This document shows, piece by piece, positions 9,158 through 19,248 of a DNA stretch of 64,000 bases. Position 1 is the stretch's first letter. Each line of letters starts with the position of its first letter. The stretch is from an uncultured Phascolarctobacterium sp. (GTDB lineage: Bacteria; Bacillota; Negativicutes; Acidaminococcales; Acidaminococcaceae): positions 186,001 through 250,000 of the forward strand of contig URXA01000001.1 in NCBI GenBank assembly GCA_900551745.1. Reading direction: 5' to 3'. The position numbers and the translations under genes were made by a program. The notes beneath the pieces were generated by a model. It was not told where the DNA came from. It saw only the letters and a list, made by a program, of their open reading frames with translations, and searched no databases.

Positions 9158-10466
9158 ACCGATTCATGTTATCGGCGCAGGTTTAGCCGGCTGTGAAGCA
9201 GCATATCAAATAACTAGATATGGCATTCCTGTAATTTTGCATGAAATGCGTCCTGTAAAGTCTGACGAAGCTCATAAAACTGCAGATTTTGCGGAACTTG
9301 TTTGCAGTAATTCTCTGCGTGCCAATAATCTGGAAAATGCTGTCGGGCTTCTTAAAGAAGAGATGCGCCGTCTTGATTCTCTGATCATGCAGCAGGCTGA
9401 TAAACATCAGGTTCCTGCCGGCGGAGCCTTAGCTGTCGACAGGGAAGGTTTTGCTCAGGGCATTACGGAATTTATTAAAAATCACCCTTTAATTACTGTG
9501 GTTTATGAAGAAGTAACAGATTTGCAGCAGTTGGAAGGCTATGTTGTAGTTGCCAGCGGGCCTTTGACTTCTTCAGTACTGGCTGAAAATATAAAACAGC
9601 TGGTAGAAGCAGATTATTTTCATTTTTTTGATGCCGCTGCTCCTATTGTGACCGCAGAATCCTTGAATTATGAAAAAGTATATCGTGCCTCACGTTATGA
9701 TAAAGGTGATGCAGATTATTTGAATTGCCCGTTTGAAACCAAAGAAGAATATCTGGCGTTTTGGGAAGCTTTACGAACAGCGGAGCTGGCTCCGGTAAAA
9801 GAATTTGAAAAAGAAGTTTTTTTTGAAGCCTGTATGCCGATTGAAGAAATGGCTCGCCGCGGTGAAGATACCATGCGCTTCGGTCCACTAAAGCCTGTTG
9901 GACTGGTAGATCAGAGAACTGGTAAACAGGCCTACGCCGTGGTTCAGCTGCGTCAGGATAACGCTGCTGCTTCGCTGTATAATCTGGTCGGATTTCAGAC
10001 TCATTTAAAATGGCCTGAGCAAAAACGTGTTTTTGGTATGATTCCGGGGCTGGAAAATGCAGAATTTGTCCGGTATGGTGTAATGCACAAAAACTCTTAT
10101 ATCAATTCGCCTAAATTATTAAATGATAAGTTCAATTTTAAAGCGGTACCGCGGTTTTACTTTGCCGGGCAAATGACAGGGGTAGAAGGCTATGTGGAAT
10201 CGGCTGCTTCTGGTCTGATGGCTGGCATTCATGCCGCCCGGGCTTATTTAGAGCTTCCCGATGTTACCTTCCCGGAAGAAACAGCTCACGGTGCATTGGC
10301 ACATTATATAAGCAATCCTGGAATCAATGATTTTCAGCCGATGAATGTCAATTTTGGACTTCTGCCGTCTTTAGGTAAAAAGATACGTAATAAAAAAGAG
10401 AAAAACGGTCTGATTGCAGAGCGCGCATTGAATGCTTTGCAGGATGTACTGCAAATAATCAAGTAA
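9141..10466 (+). CDS. trmFO: tRNA (uracil-54-C5)-methyltransferase, folate dependent
   Basis: TrmFO makes ribothymidine at tRNA position 54 using methylenetetrahydrofolate and FADH2. The N-terminus has a dinucleotide fold [10 protein letters not shown], then the family motifs HEMRPVK and [13 protein letters not shown]-terminal FAD region reads [20 protein letters not shown]. The 441-residue length is standard. The start is GTG inside the end of topA; no later ATG leaves the Rossmann motif intact. The topA-trmFO pair is conserved in Firmicutes. Confidence 0.95.
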   Translation: MLKANKPIHVIGAGLAGCEAAYQITRYGIPVILHEMRPVKSDEAHKTADFAELVCSNSLRANNLENAVGLLKEEMRRLDSLIMQQADKHQVPAGGALAVDREGFAQGITEFIKNHPLITVVYEEVTDLQQLEGYVVVASGPLTSSVLAENIKQLVEADYFHFFDAAAPIVTAESLNYEKVYRASRYDKGDADYLNCPFETKEEYLAFWEALRTAELAPVKEFEKEVFFEACMPIEEMARRGEDTMRFGPLKPVGLVDQRTGKQAYAVVQLRQDNAAASLYNLVGFQTHLKWPEQKRVFGMIPGLENAEFVRYGVMHKNSYINSPKLLNDKFNFKAVPRFYFAGQMTGVEGYVESAASGLMAGIHAARAYLELPDVTFPEETAHGALAHYISNPGINDFQPMNVNFGLLPSLGKKIRNKKEKNGLIAERALNALQDVLQIIK

Positions 10467-10472
10467 GCTGTG

Positions 10473-11129
10473 ATGAACTGGAAAGAAAAACATAACTTGT
10501 TTTTTAAACTGCTGCGGCTGCACTTTGGTCTGGCTCTGTATTCCATTGGGTTGACCCTTGGCATCCAGGCTAATATCGGCTTGGCGCCATGGGAAGCATT
10601 TGGCATCGGTGTTTCCTATGTTACAGGATTGACCTATGGAACGATTAATGTTTTGAGTGGTCTTTTGATTTTAGTAGTGACAGTTGCTATGGGTGAACGG
10701 TTTGGATTAGGTACGATTCTCAATGCTGTATTGATCGGTTTTGGTGTTGATCTTCTTCAGTACTATCACGCTGTACCTTTGATAGAAAATTATTGGCTGG
10801 GAATCATCGTAATGTTTTTAGGGCAGTTTTCCATCAGTTTGGGCACTTATTTTTATATCAGTGCCGGACTTGGCTCTGGTCCGCGCGATTCTTTGATGAT
10901 CGGGTTAAAACGTCGTCTGCCTAAAGTTCCGATTGGTATGATCAGAGGCCTTATAGAAGGCAGTGTTTTGCTTGCTGGCTGGCTGTTGGGAGCGAAGGTT
11001 GGTTTGGGTACTGTGATCGCTGCATTTGGCATCAGTACTATTTTGCAGTTGACTTTTAATTGGCTGAACTTTGATGCAAAAGCAGTTCAGCACGAAGGCA
11101 TCTGGCAGACTTTAGGCATAAAAAATTAA
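10473..11129 (+). CDS. YczE/YyaS-family membrane protein
   Basis: This is an integral membrane protein of about 218 residues related to Bacillus YczE (COG2364), whose biochemical role is unsettled. Five or six hydrophobic helices are visible, with conserved IGLAPWEAF in the first loop and a GLGSGPRDSLM segment in the middle. The start is ATG 10473, immediately preceded by an in-frame GTG at 10470. No good Shine-Dalgarno is present, so translation may be coupled to trmFO, which ends 6 bases earlier. A terminator follows directly. Its place between trmFO and xerC is unlike Bacillus, where the two are adjacent. Confidence 0.75.
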   Translation: MNWKEKHNLFFKLLRLHFGLALYSIGLTLGIQANIGLAPWEAFGIGVSYVTGLTYGTINVLSGLLILVVTVAMGERFGLGTILNAVLIGFGVDLLQYYHAVPLIENYWLGIIVMFLGQFSISLGTYFYISAGLGSGPRDSLMIGLKRRLPKVPIGMIRGLIEGSVLLAGWLLGAKVGLGTVIAAFGISTILQLTFNWLNFDAKAVQHEGIWQTLGIKN

Positions 11130-11140
11130 AATATTAAGAG

Positions 11141-11172
11141 TAGCGGCACATTAAATTGGCCGCTATTTTTGT
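11141..11172 (+). terminator. terminator of the dprA-topA-trmFO unit
   Basis: A 7-bp stem TAGCGGC/GCCGCTA (11141-11147 with 11159-11165) is followed by TTTTTGTTT. Confidence 0.7.
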
Positions 11173-11211
11173 TTATATTCAGATTTTTACACATTTTTGT
11201 GTATTCAATAA

Positions 11212-11226
11212 AAAATTCAAAAAATT
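11212..11226. promoter_or_regulatory. CodY-box-like site upstream of xerC-codY
   Basis: Twelve of 15 positions match AATTTTCWGAAAATT. It lies just upstream of the candidate -35 at 11240. The surroundings are A/T-rich, so a chance match is possible. Autoregulation by CodY is the hypothesis. Confidence 0.3.
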
Positions 11227-11239
11227 TAGTATTTGGTTA

Positions 11240-11269
11240 TTGAAATAGCTTCCTGGTTTATGATACTAT
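11240..11269 (+). promoter_or_regulatory. xerC-codY promoter
   Basis: TTGAAA (11240-11245), an 18-bp spacer and TACTAT (11264-11269) lie 29 bp before the xerC ATG. Confidence 0.5.
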
Positions 11270-11297
11270 AAGTCTACATAAGAAGAAGGGATTTATT

Positions 11298-12215
11298 ATG
11301 GCAGAGTCAATATCGCAATATCCTATGGTTGATAAGTTTCTCAGGTATCTGCAGGTTGAAAAAAACACGTCGCCGCTGACTGTTAAAAATTATGCCGCTG
11401 ATATAAGTTTATTCAGTAATTTTTTAGCAGAACGTCTGGGGAAAGATTTTCAATGGCAGAAGATCGGAGTTTTGGATATTCGTGCCTATTTAGCGCTGCT
11501 CAATAAAGAAAAGTATGCACGTACGACGATTGCCAGGCGTATTTCTTCGCTGCGTTCTTTTTATAAGTTTTTACTGCGGGAAAATTATGTGGAGCAAAAT
11601 CCTTTTGTTAAGGTAAGAACGCCAAAGCTGGAAAAAAGATTACCGGTATTTTTGGAAGAACTGGAAATCAATGAGATCTTGACCTTGCCGGATAAAGATA
11701 CGCTGGGATTAAGAGATCAGGCGATATTAGAATTACTCTATGCCACAGGTTGCCGTGTTTCCGAATTGGTGGGACTTACGGTGACTAATATAGATCTTGG
11801 CAGCCAATATGTTTTGCTGCTGGGCAAGGGCAATAAAGAACGTATCGTGCCGATAGGGCATACCTGCTGCCAGGCTGTACGGCAGTATTTGCAAGTTACA
11901 CGCGGAGCTTTGATGGGAAAGTATAAAACAGAGGCGCATGACAAGGTTTTTGTCAATAGCAGGGGAGGTCCGCTGACGGATCGCAGTGTCCGTAGGATCT
12001 TAGATAAATATATAACCCAGCTGGCTATGCAGAAAAAAGTCAGTCCTCACACGATCAGGCATACTTTTGCCACACATCTTTTAGATCACGGTGCTGATTT
12101 AAGGGCTGTTCAGGAACTGCTTGGACATGCTAATCTGTCCACAACGCAGATTTATACTCACATCACGACCGAACGTATTACTTCTGTATATCAGAAAAAT
12201 CATCCGCGTGCTTAA
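11298..12215 (+). CDS. xerC: tyrosine recombinase XerC
   Basis: XerC/XerD recombinases resolve chromosome dimers at dif during division. The N-terminal SAM-like core-binding domain spans about 10-100. The catalytic domain carries the full set of residues: R153 (GCRVSEL), K177 (GKGNKER), H251 and R254 (HTIRH), H277 (LGHANL) and nucleophile Y286. At 305 residues it is the housekeeping type. It sits 20 bases upstream of codY. In Bacillus the same gene (codV) precedes clpQ-clpY-codY; those two protease genes are absent here. A chromosomal setting argues against a phage integrase. Confidence 0.94.
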   Translation: MAESISQYPMVDKFLRYLQVEKNTSPLTVKNYAADISLFSNFLAERLGKDFQWQKIGVLDIRAYLALLNKEKYARTTIARRISSLRSFYKFLLRENYVEQNPFVKVRTPKLEKRLPVFLEELEINEILTLPDKDTLGLRDQAILELLYATGCRVSELVGLTVTNIDLGSQYVLLLGKGNKERIVPIGHTCCQAVRQYLQVTRGALMGKYKTEAHDKVFVNSRGGPLTDRSVRRILDKYITQLAMQKKVSPHTIRHTFATHLLDHGADLRAVQELLGHANLSTTQIYTHITTERITSVYQKNHPRA

Positions 12216-12235
12216 AATTTGAGGGAGGAATCATC

Positions 12236-13009
12236 ATGGAACTTTTGGAGAAAACAAGAAAAATCAACAAATTGCTGCAAAGAGGAGAAAAAGTAGAATA
12301 TAACGCTATCGCACGTCTGCTGCGTGATGTTATTGGCGCTAATATTTATATCGTTGGGCGTAAGGGCGGCGTTAAAGGCAGCGCTCTTCAGGATGATTTC
12401 GAATGTGATATCATGCGCGAACAGGTTTTGGATGTCAAAAACTTCCCGCAAAAATATTTGGACTTTATTATGGACGCGAAAGAAACAGTTTCTAATATTG
12501 AACATAAAAATCAGGAATGTTCCTTTGTTAAAGGTACAAAATGCTTTTTTGATCAGAAAAAAACTACTATCGTGCCTATTTACGGTAACGGTGAACGTAT
12601 TGGTACCTTGATCGTAGCTAAATATGATAAACCCTTCGACGATGAAGACCTGTTGCTGGCGGAATATGCTGCAACTGTTATCGGCGTCGAGATTCTGCAC
12701 GAGCGTGCAGCTAAAGTAGAAGAAGAAGTGCGTAAAAAAGCAATGGTTCAGATCGCTTTTTCAACGCTTTCTTATTCCGAACTGGAAGCTATCGTCAATA
12801 TTCTAGGTGAACTGAAAGGCATGGAAGGCTTGCTTGTGGCTTCTAAAATTGCTGATCGTGTCGGAATTACACGTTCAGTAATCGTTAATGCTTTGCGGAA
12901 ATTCGAAAGTGCAGGTTTAATTGAAACGAAATCACTTGGGATGAAGGGAACATATATACGGATTAAAAATGAGTTCCTGCTGGAAGAACTGCGTAAAAAT
13001 AATTCTTAA
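12236..13009 (+). CDS. codY: global transcriptional regulator CodY
   Basis: CodY senses GTP and branched-chain amino acids and represses nutrient-scavenging genes when they are plentiful. The N-terminal GAF domain covers about residues 1-160. The C-terminal winged helix carries ASKIADRVGITRSVIVNALR near 200-220, the CodY DNA-recognition segment. The 257-residue length is standard. GGGAGG sits before the ATG. It is likely co-transcribed with xerC and followed by its own terminator. Box-like sites upstream of hydF, xerC and guaB suggest local targets. Confidence 0.97.
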   Translation: MELLEKTRKINKLLQRGEKVEYNAIARLLRDVIGANIYIVGRKGGVKGSALQDDFECDIMREQVLDVKNFPQKYLDFIMDAKETVSNIEHKNQECSFVKGTKCFFDQKKTTIVPIYGNGERIGTLIVAKYDKPFDDEDLLLAEYAATVIGVEILHERAAKVEEEVRKKAMVQIAFSTLSYSELEAIVNILGELKGMEGLLVASKIADRVGITRSVIVNALRKFESAGLIETKSLGMKGTYIRIKNEFLLEELRKNNS

Positions 13010-13012
13010 ATA

Positions 13013-13058
13013 AAAAATGACCGGGTTGCTGTAATGTTGCAGTAAATCGGTCATTTTT
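13013..13058 (+). terminator. codY terminator
   Basis: A 10-bp stem AAAATGACCG (13014-13023) pairs with CGGTCATTTT (13048-13057) around a 24-nt loop; the right arm merges into a T-run. Confidence 0.7.
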
Positions 13059-13096
13059 AGTATCTTTTAGGCTTTTCAAACAAGATTTTGTAAAAA

Positions 13097-13111
13097 AAAT
13101 TACAGAAACTA
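13097..13111. promoter_or_regulatory. weak CodY-box-like site upstream of guaB
   Basis: Eleven of 15 positions match the CodY consensus, directly abutting the guaB -35. The match is weak; CodY control of guaB is plausible because CodY reads GTP. Confidence 0.2.
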
Positions 13112-13112
13112 C

Positions 13113-13141
13113 TTGATTTTGTGTAATCACTGTGCTAGTAT
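13113..13141 (+). promoter_or_regulatory. guaB promoter
   Basis: TTGATT (13113-13118), a 17-bp spacer and TAGTAT (13136-13141). The remaining leader is only about 30 nt, too short for a purine riboswitch. Confidence 0.55.
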
Positions 13142-13146
13142 AGTAA

Positions 13147-14634
<1,488 letters not shown>

Positions 14635-14660
14635 TAAAATTTAGAGGAGGTTTTTCGAGT

Positions 14661-15437
14661 ATGGAAGATGCAGTTTTATTTTCACTTAAAGGTCAGGTTG
14701 CTGTAATTACCATGAACAGACCGCAGAGCTTGAATTCAATGAATGAAGCGTTGATAGACGGACTGCATGAAGCACTGACCAAGGTAGAAACAGACACGGC
14801 GATAAAATGTGCTGTGCTGACAGGTAATGGCAAAGCTTTTTGTGCCGGCGGTGATCTGCCGTTTTTGGAGACTCTTGCAGATACTGCTGTGAAAAAGGCT
14901 TTCATTACCAAAGTAGGGCAGGTTGCAAAACGTATTACCGCAATTGAGAAGCCAATTATTGCTATGGTCAATGGAGTTACCGCTGGTGCCGGTGTTAATC
15001 TGATGCTGGCCTGTGACCTTATTTATGCAGTAGATACAGCTAAATTTGCTCAAAGCTTTGCGAAAGTAGGGTTGATCCCTGATTGCGGCGGTTTATATTT
15101 CCTGCCGAAAGCTGTCGGCGTTCATAAAGCTAAAGAACTGATGTTTACAGCTGATTTGATTGATTCAGCAACTGCTGAAAAACTGGCGTTGGTAAATCAT
15201 ATCTTCCCAGCAGCAGAGCTTGAGGACGCGGTTATGCAAATGGCTGAACGACTTGCTGCTTCAGCACCTTTAGCGATAGGGCTCATCAAAAAATATCTGA
15301 ATAATACTGCGATGACTTTAGACGAAGTACTGGAAACGGAAGCAGTTGCCCAGCCTTTATGTATGGGTACGGACGACAGTGCAGAAGGAATAACTGCTTT
15401 TAAAGAAAAACGTACTCCTAAATTTACAGGTAAATAA
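14661..15437 (+). CDS. enoyl-CoA hydratase/isomerase (crotonase) family protein
   Basis: Crotonase-fold enzymes act on acyl-CoA thioesters. The oxyanion-hole segments are AFCAGGDL (about 56-63) and NGVTAGAGVNL (about 103-113). The first glutamate of true hydratases is absent from the latter. The second acidic position reads LIPDCGG, with Asp as in PaaG-like isomerases. This argues for an isomerase or another crotonase chemistry rather than classical hydration. Length (258) is normal. It follows guaB by 26 bases with a GGAGG ribosome site, and a terminator follows. Substrate is unknown. Confidence 0.83.
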   Translation: MEDAVLFSLKGQVAVITMNRPQSLNSMNEALIDGLHEALTKVETDTAIKCAVLTGNGKAFCAGGDLPFLETLADTAVKKAFITKVGQVAKRITAIEKPIIAMVNGVTAGAGVNLMLACDLIYAVDTAKFAQSFAKVGLIPDCGGLYFLPKAVGVHKAKELMFTADLIDSATAEKLALVNHIFPAAELEDAVMQMAERLAASAPLAIGLIKKYLNNTAMTLDEVLETEAVAQPLCMGTDDSAEGITAFKEKRTPKFTGK

Positions 15438-15450
15438 GAATTCACAAAAA

Positions 15451-15484
15451 AGACGGAATCGCTGTCAGCGGTTCCGTTTTCTTT
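15451..15484 (+). terminator. terminator after the crotonase gene
   Basis: An 11-bp stem (15453-15463 with 15467-15477, one G-U pair) is followed by TTTTCTTTT. Confidence 0.75.
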
Positions 15485-15533
15485 TCGCATAAAATACTGT
15501 ATAATATTACTATTGACGATTATGGAGGTTTGT

Positions 15534-16160
15534 ATGTTAGATTTTGATTTTTCATCAATGTTATATAGGATTCCAGCGCTTTTGATCGCTATCACTATCC
15601 ACGAGTATGCACACGCGCAGACTGCGGAAGCTATGGGCGATCCTACACCGCGGTTCATGGGACGTTTAACTTTTAATCCTTTAGCGCATCTTGACCCTAT
15701 TGGTGCCTTGATGCTTATTGTGGCCGGTTTCGGCTGGGCTAAGCCTGTAGGTATCAATCCCAATAATTTCAGAAATCGCCGCGAAGGTATTTTAAAAGTT
15801 TCTTTTGCAGGCCCTGCGGCAAATTTGTTTTTATGCTTTCTGGCAGCATTGATTGTTGCTTTAATGACCAAATTTGGTGTTATGACCAAAGGCGTTTATT
15901 CGTTTTTACTGTGGACACAGCTTTATAATGTTTGGTTTGCTTTTTTTAATCTCATCCCAATCCCGCCTCTGGATGGTTCAAAGATTTTAGGAGAACTGCT
16001 GCCGCCGCGGACTGCTTATCAGTATGAAAATATGGTTGGCCAATATGGCTTTTATATCTTGCTGGCTTTGGTCTTTACCGGTATCGTTGGCATGATCATA
16101 AGGCCTTTGGCAAGCACGTATATGGCTTTGGTAAACAGTATTTTGGGGATAGTATTTTAA
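15534..16160 (+). CDS. site-2 protease family (M50) membrane metalloprotease
   Basis: M50 proteases cut substrates inside the membrane. The zinc site HEYAH (HExxH) is near residue 22, and the second motif NLIPIPPLDGSK supplies the Asp ligand. Four or more hydrophobic stretches surround them. No PDZ domain is present, which fits the short group 3 form (208 residues). I start at ATG 15534 because GGAGG ends 5 bases upstream; the in-frame ATGs further up are ahead of it. Substrates are unknown. A TATAAT at 15500-15505 may be its -10. Confidence 0.88.
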   Translation: MLDFDFSSMLYRIPALLIAITIHEYAHAQTAEAMGDPTPRFMGRLTFNPLAHLDPIGALMLIVAGFGWAKPVGINPNNFRNRREGILKVSFAGPAANLFLCFLAALIVALMTKFGVMTKGVYSFLLWTQLYNVWFAFFNLIPIPPLDGSKILGELLPPRTAYQYENMVGQYGFYILLALVFTGIVGMIIRPLASTYMALVNSILGIVF

Positions 16161-16200
16161 TAAAAACGGCTTGTTGAATTATGATTAATGAAGGGACTTG

Positions 16201-17199
16201 ATGTTGATGACTAAAGGTAGAATTTTCAGTGGAATGCAGCCATCTGGCCGTTTTCACTTGGGTAATTATATGGGAGCACTGGAGAATTGGGTTCGCTTGC
16301 AGCACGAATATGAATGTTTTTTCTCCATTGTTGATTTACATGCTCTGACTTCGTCTTATAGTGATACTTCAAAATTACAGGAAAATGTTATGGAAATGGC
16401 TATTGACTGGCTCAGTGCTGGTCTTGACCCTGAAAAAAATGTTATCTTCGTACAATCGCATGTTAAAGAGCACGCTGAACTGGCGCTGCTTTTAGGTATG
16501 AGCACTCCGTTGTCGTGGTTGGAACGCGTGCCTACCTATAAGGATAAACTGCAGAATTGGTCTGCTCAGGGGAAGGATAATAATACCTATGGTTTTTTGG
16601 GGTATCCTGTGCTTATGGCAGCGGATATCATGCTTTATAAAGCAACCTGTGTTCCTGTAGGTGAAGACCAGTCTGCTCATTTGGAGCTGACCAGGGAAAT
16701 AGTACGCCGTTTTAACTATCTTTATAATGAAGAAGTGTTCCCAGAGCCGCAGGCAGTATTTTCCAAAGCTAAGGTTTTGCCGGGGATTGACGGCCGTAAA
16801 ATGTCAAAATCCTATGGAAATACCATTCCTTTCGGTGCTGGGCCGGAAGAAATGTGGGAACGTATACGTATGATGACTACTGACCCGCAGCGTATAAAAA
16901 AGACTGACCTGGGACATCCGGAAGTTTGTATTGTCTACGCTTTTCATAAGGTGTTCAATCCCGAGGAATATGAAGAGATTGGGGCAAGATGCCGTGCCGG
17001 CGAGATTGGCTGTGTAGAATGTAAAAAACGGTTGGCAGAAAAAATGAATTCCTTACTGGCCGATATCCATACTAAACGGGAAGAATTATCAAAAAAACCT
17101 GAATATATCAAAGAAGTACTTGATTATGGAGCTCAGCGTGCCCGCAAGGAAGCTGAAAAAACCATGGCTGAAGTTAAGACTGCCATGAATGTGCTGTAA
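16201..17199 (+). CDS. trpS: tryptophanyl-tRNA synthetase
   Basis: TrpS charges tRNA-Trp. The class I signatures are FHLGNYMG (HIGH equivalent) near residue 16 and GRKMSKSYGN (KMSKS) near 200. The length of about 332 residues is typical. Two ATGs (16201 and 16207) compete; AAGGGA at 16191-16196 leaves 4 or 10 bases, so the exact start is uncertain. The leader is too short for a T-box. scpA begins 3 bases after the stop, so a trpS-scpA-scpB-rluB unit is likely. Confidence 0.95.
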   Translation: MLMTKGRIFSGMQPSGRFHLGNYMGALENWVRLQHEYECFFSIVDLHALTSSYSDTSKLQENVMEMAIDWLSAGLDPEKNVIFVQSHVKEHAELALLLGMSTPLSWLERVPTYKDKLQNWSAQGKDNNTYGFLGYPVLMAADIMLYKATCVPVGEDQSAHLELTREIVRRFNYLYNEEVFPEPQAVFSKAKVLPGIDGRKMSKSYGNTIPFGAGPEEMWERIRMMTTDPQRIKKTDLGHPEVCIVYAFHKVFNPEEYEEIGARCRAGEIGCVECKKRLAEKMNSLLADIHTKREELSKKPEYIKEVLDYGAQRARKEAEKTMAEVKTAMNVL

Positions 17200-17202
17200 T
17201 AT

Positions 17203-17916
17203 ATGGCTAACCTGTCAATCAAGGTTCAGGATTTTGAAGGGCCTCTGGATCTGTTGATACATTTAATAGAAAAAGAAAAAATTGATATTTATGATATTCC
17301 TATTGTGGCAGTGACTGAGCAATATATTGAATATTTACAGGCAATGACAGAGTTTGATATTGAAATTGCCAGTGAATTTCTGCTGATGGCTGCTACGCTG
17401 CTGCAAATCAAATCGCGTATGCTTTTGCCAAAACAAACTGCAGAAGGCGAAGAAGATGAAACTGACCCGCGTCAGCTGCTGGTGGAAATGCTTGTGGAAT
17501 ACAGGCGTATCAAAGCCTGTGCATCCAATTTAGCCGCACTGAAGCTTCAGGCAGAACGTTGCCGTTACCGACTGCCGCTTTTGTCCGGTTTTGTTGAACG
17601 CAGCTTGAAACAATATGAGGCTGCAGAGTTGATTAGTGCGATGCTGACCCTGCTTTCAGTGAAAACTGAGAATACGGCTTACATTGCGCGCCAGGAATTT
17701 AATGTGCAGGATAAAATGAATGAGATCGTCCATATGCTTTCTCAACATCTCAACGGTGTAGAATTTGCCCAAGTATTTTCACGTACTGGTTCTCGCAGCG
17801 AGAAAGTCGCGTCTTTTTTAGCGGTTTTGGAACTTTTAAAACTTGGTGTTGTAACTATCAACCAGACAGCGGCTTTTGCTCCAATCTATATATTCCTGCG
17901 ACAGGGGGAACGATAA
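17203..17916 (+). CDS. scpA: segregation and condensation protein A
   Basis: ScpA is the kleisin bridging SMC heads and works with ScpB to compact and separate chromosomes. The N-terminal FEGPLDLLIHLIEKEKIDI is the kleisin signature that contacts the SMC neck. The C-terminal winged helix (about 175-237) reads SFLAVLELLKLGVV. Length (237) is normal. It starts 3 bases after trpS without a clear Shine-Dalgarno and abuts scpB exactly, so coupled translation is likely. Confidence 0.95.
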   Translation: MANLSIKVQDFEGPLDLLIHLIEKEKIDIYDIPIVAVTEQYIEYLQAMTEFDIEIASEFLLMAATLLQIKSRMLLPKQTAEGEEDETDPRQLLVEMLVEYRRIKACASNLAALKLQAERCRYRLPLLSGFVERSLKQYEAAELISAMLTLLSVKTENTAYIARQEFNVQDKMNEIVHMLSQHLNGVEFAQVFSRTGSRSEKVASFLAVLELLKLGVVTINQTAAFAPIYIFLRQGER

Positions 17917-18516
17917 ATGTTTCACGATTACTTAAGAGGTTCTTTGGAAGCTTTGCTGTTTGCTGCCGGCGAACCGTTATCTGTTGCCAAGATAGCTGAA
18001 ATCATGCAGCTTGATAAACCTCAGGTATGGGAACTCTTATCGCTTTTAGAGCAGGATTATGAAGATGAAAAGCGTGGCCTGTATTTAAGAAAAGTGGCAG
18101 AAGGTTATCAATTATGTACAAAAGAACAGCATTATGAATTGATAAAACAGCTGGCACGCTCTCAGGAAATGAAATTATCTAATGCCGCTATGGAAACATT
18201 GGCTATTATTGCTTTTAAACAGCCTGTTACCAGAAGTGAAATGGAAGCTATTCGCGGTGTTAAGGTTGACGGTGTCGTTAATACGCTTTTAGAATATGGA
18301 TTGATTAATGAGGCCGGACGTAAGGATTCTATTGGTCATCCTATTTTATATGGAACTACAGATAAATTTTTGATTACTTTTGGTCTGAATTCTTTAAAAG
18401 ACTTACCGGATTTTCCTGATCTTTTGTCAGAGCATGAAAACGAACCGGAACAAATGTCACTAATGGCTGAATTTAATGAAGAGCTTAATAAAACAGAAGA
18501 AACAGAGGATTTATAA
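17917..18516 (+). CDS. scpB: segregation and condensation protein B
   Basis: ScpB forms a dimer on the ScpA linker in the SMC complex. The protein has two winged-helix domains: GSLEALLFAAGEPLSV at the start and ETLAIIAFKQPVTRSEME near 90-107, followed by GVKVDGVVNTLLEYGLI. At 199 residues the length is standard. The acidic tail is variable in the family. It begins directly after the scpA stop with GGGGGAACG as ribosome site, and rluB follows after 3 bases. Confidence 0.95.
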   Translation: MFHDYLRGSLEALLFAAGEPLSVAKIAEIMQLDKPQVWELLSLLEQDYEDEKRGLYLRKVAEGYQLCTKEQHYELIKQLARSQEMKLSNAAMETLAIIAFKQPVTRSEMEAIRGVKVDGVVNTLLEYGLINEAGRKDSIGHPILYGTTDKFLITFGLNSLKDLPDFPDLLSEHENEPEQMSLMAEFNEELNKTEETEDL

Positions 18517-18519
18517 TCT

Positions 18520-19248
18520 ATGGAAGAACGTTTGCAGAAAGTTTTAGCTTCTGCTGGGGTAGCCTCCAGGCGCGAAGCTGAAAAATATATTTTAGCCGGG
18601 CGTGTAAAAGTAAATGGTAAGATTGTTAAAGAATTAGGAACTAAAGTAGGAGAAAAAGCTTTTATTTTGGTTGATGGTAAACCGATTAAACGTGAGAAGA
18701 AAGCCTACTATTTATTTTATAAACCTCGCGGAGTTGTTACTACTATGACGGATCCGCAGGGGCGTAGAACTGTTGCTGACTTTGCCAAAGATTTGCCGGA
18801 ACGGGTTTTCCCGGTAGGTCGGTTGGACTATAATACAGAAGGTCTGCTGCTGCTGACGAATGATGGCGATCTGGCTCAAAAACTCACTCATCCCAAACAT
18901 GAAGTAAATAAAACATATAGAGTGACTGTTCCGGGACTGGTTCCGCAGGAAAAGCTTGATCTGCTGAGGATCGGTGTAAAATTGGAGGATGGGATGACAG
19001 CGCCTGCTATTGTTACCCTGATTGGTTATGATAACGAAAAAAATAATACGACTTTTGATATAATTATTCATGAGGGCCGTAATCGTCAAGTGCGCAGGAT
19101 GTGTGATTTTATTGGATTTCCTGTAAGACAATTAAAACGTATAAAATTAGGGAATCTAACACTGCAGGGGTTAAAACGCGGCAGTTATAGAATTTTGAAT
19201 GAAAACGAAATTAATGCTTTAATAAAGGCGGCTGCGATCAATGAATAA
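18520..19248 (+). CDS. rluB: 23S rRNA pseudouridine synthase (RluB type)
   Basis: RsuA/RluB-family enzymes convert specific uridines in rRNA to pseudouridine; RluB acts at 23S position 2605 in E. coli. The N-terminal S4 RNA-binding domain (about 2-60) has ASAGVASRREAEKYI. The catalytic Asp lies in VGRLDYNTEGLLLLTNDG. A second conserved block is HEGRNRQVRRMC. Length is 242. The scpA-scpB-rluB order is common in Firmicutes. Exact target position is inferred from family membership. Confidence 0.9.
   Translation: MEERLQKVLASAGVASRREAEKYILAGRVKVNGKIVKELGTKVGEKAFILVDGKPIKREKKAYYLFYKPRGVVTTMTDPQGRRTVADFAKDLPERVFPVGRLDYNTEGLLLLTNDGDLAQKLTHPKHEVNKTYRVTVPGLVPQEKLDLLRIGVKLEDGMTAPAIVTLIGYDNEKNNTTFDIIIHEGRNRQVRRMCDFIGFPVRQLKRIKLGNLTLQGLKRGSYRILNENEINALIKAAAINE

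Noticed and set aside
11298..12215. Tyrosine recombinase as a phage or integron integrase
   Set aside because: Length, catalytic residues and position before codY match housekeeping XerC, and no attachment sites or phage genes are nearby.
15197..15889. 230-codon minus-strand open frame
   Set aside because: It overlaps the ends of the crotonase and protease genes and a terminator, and it encodes no recognisable protein.
16161..16200. T-box leader for trpS
   Set aside because: Only about 40 bases separate the genes, far too short, and no T-box sequence is present.
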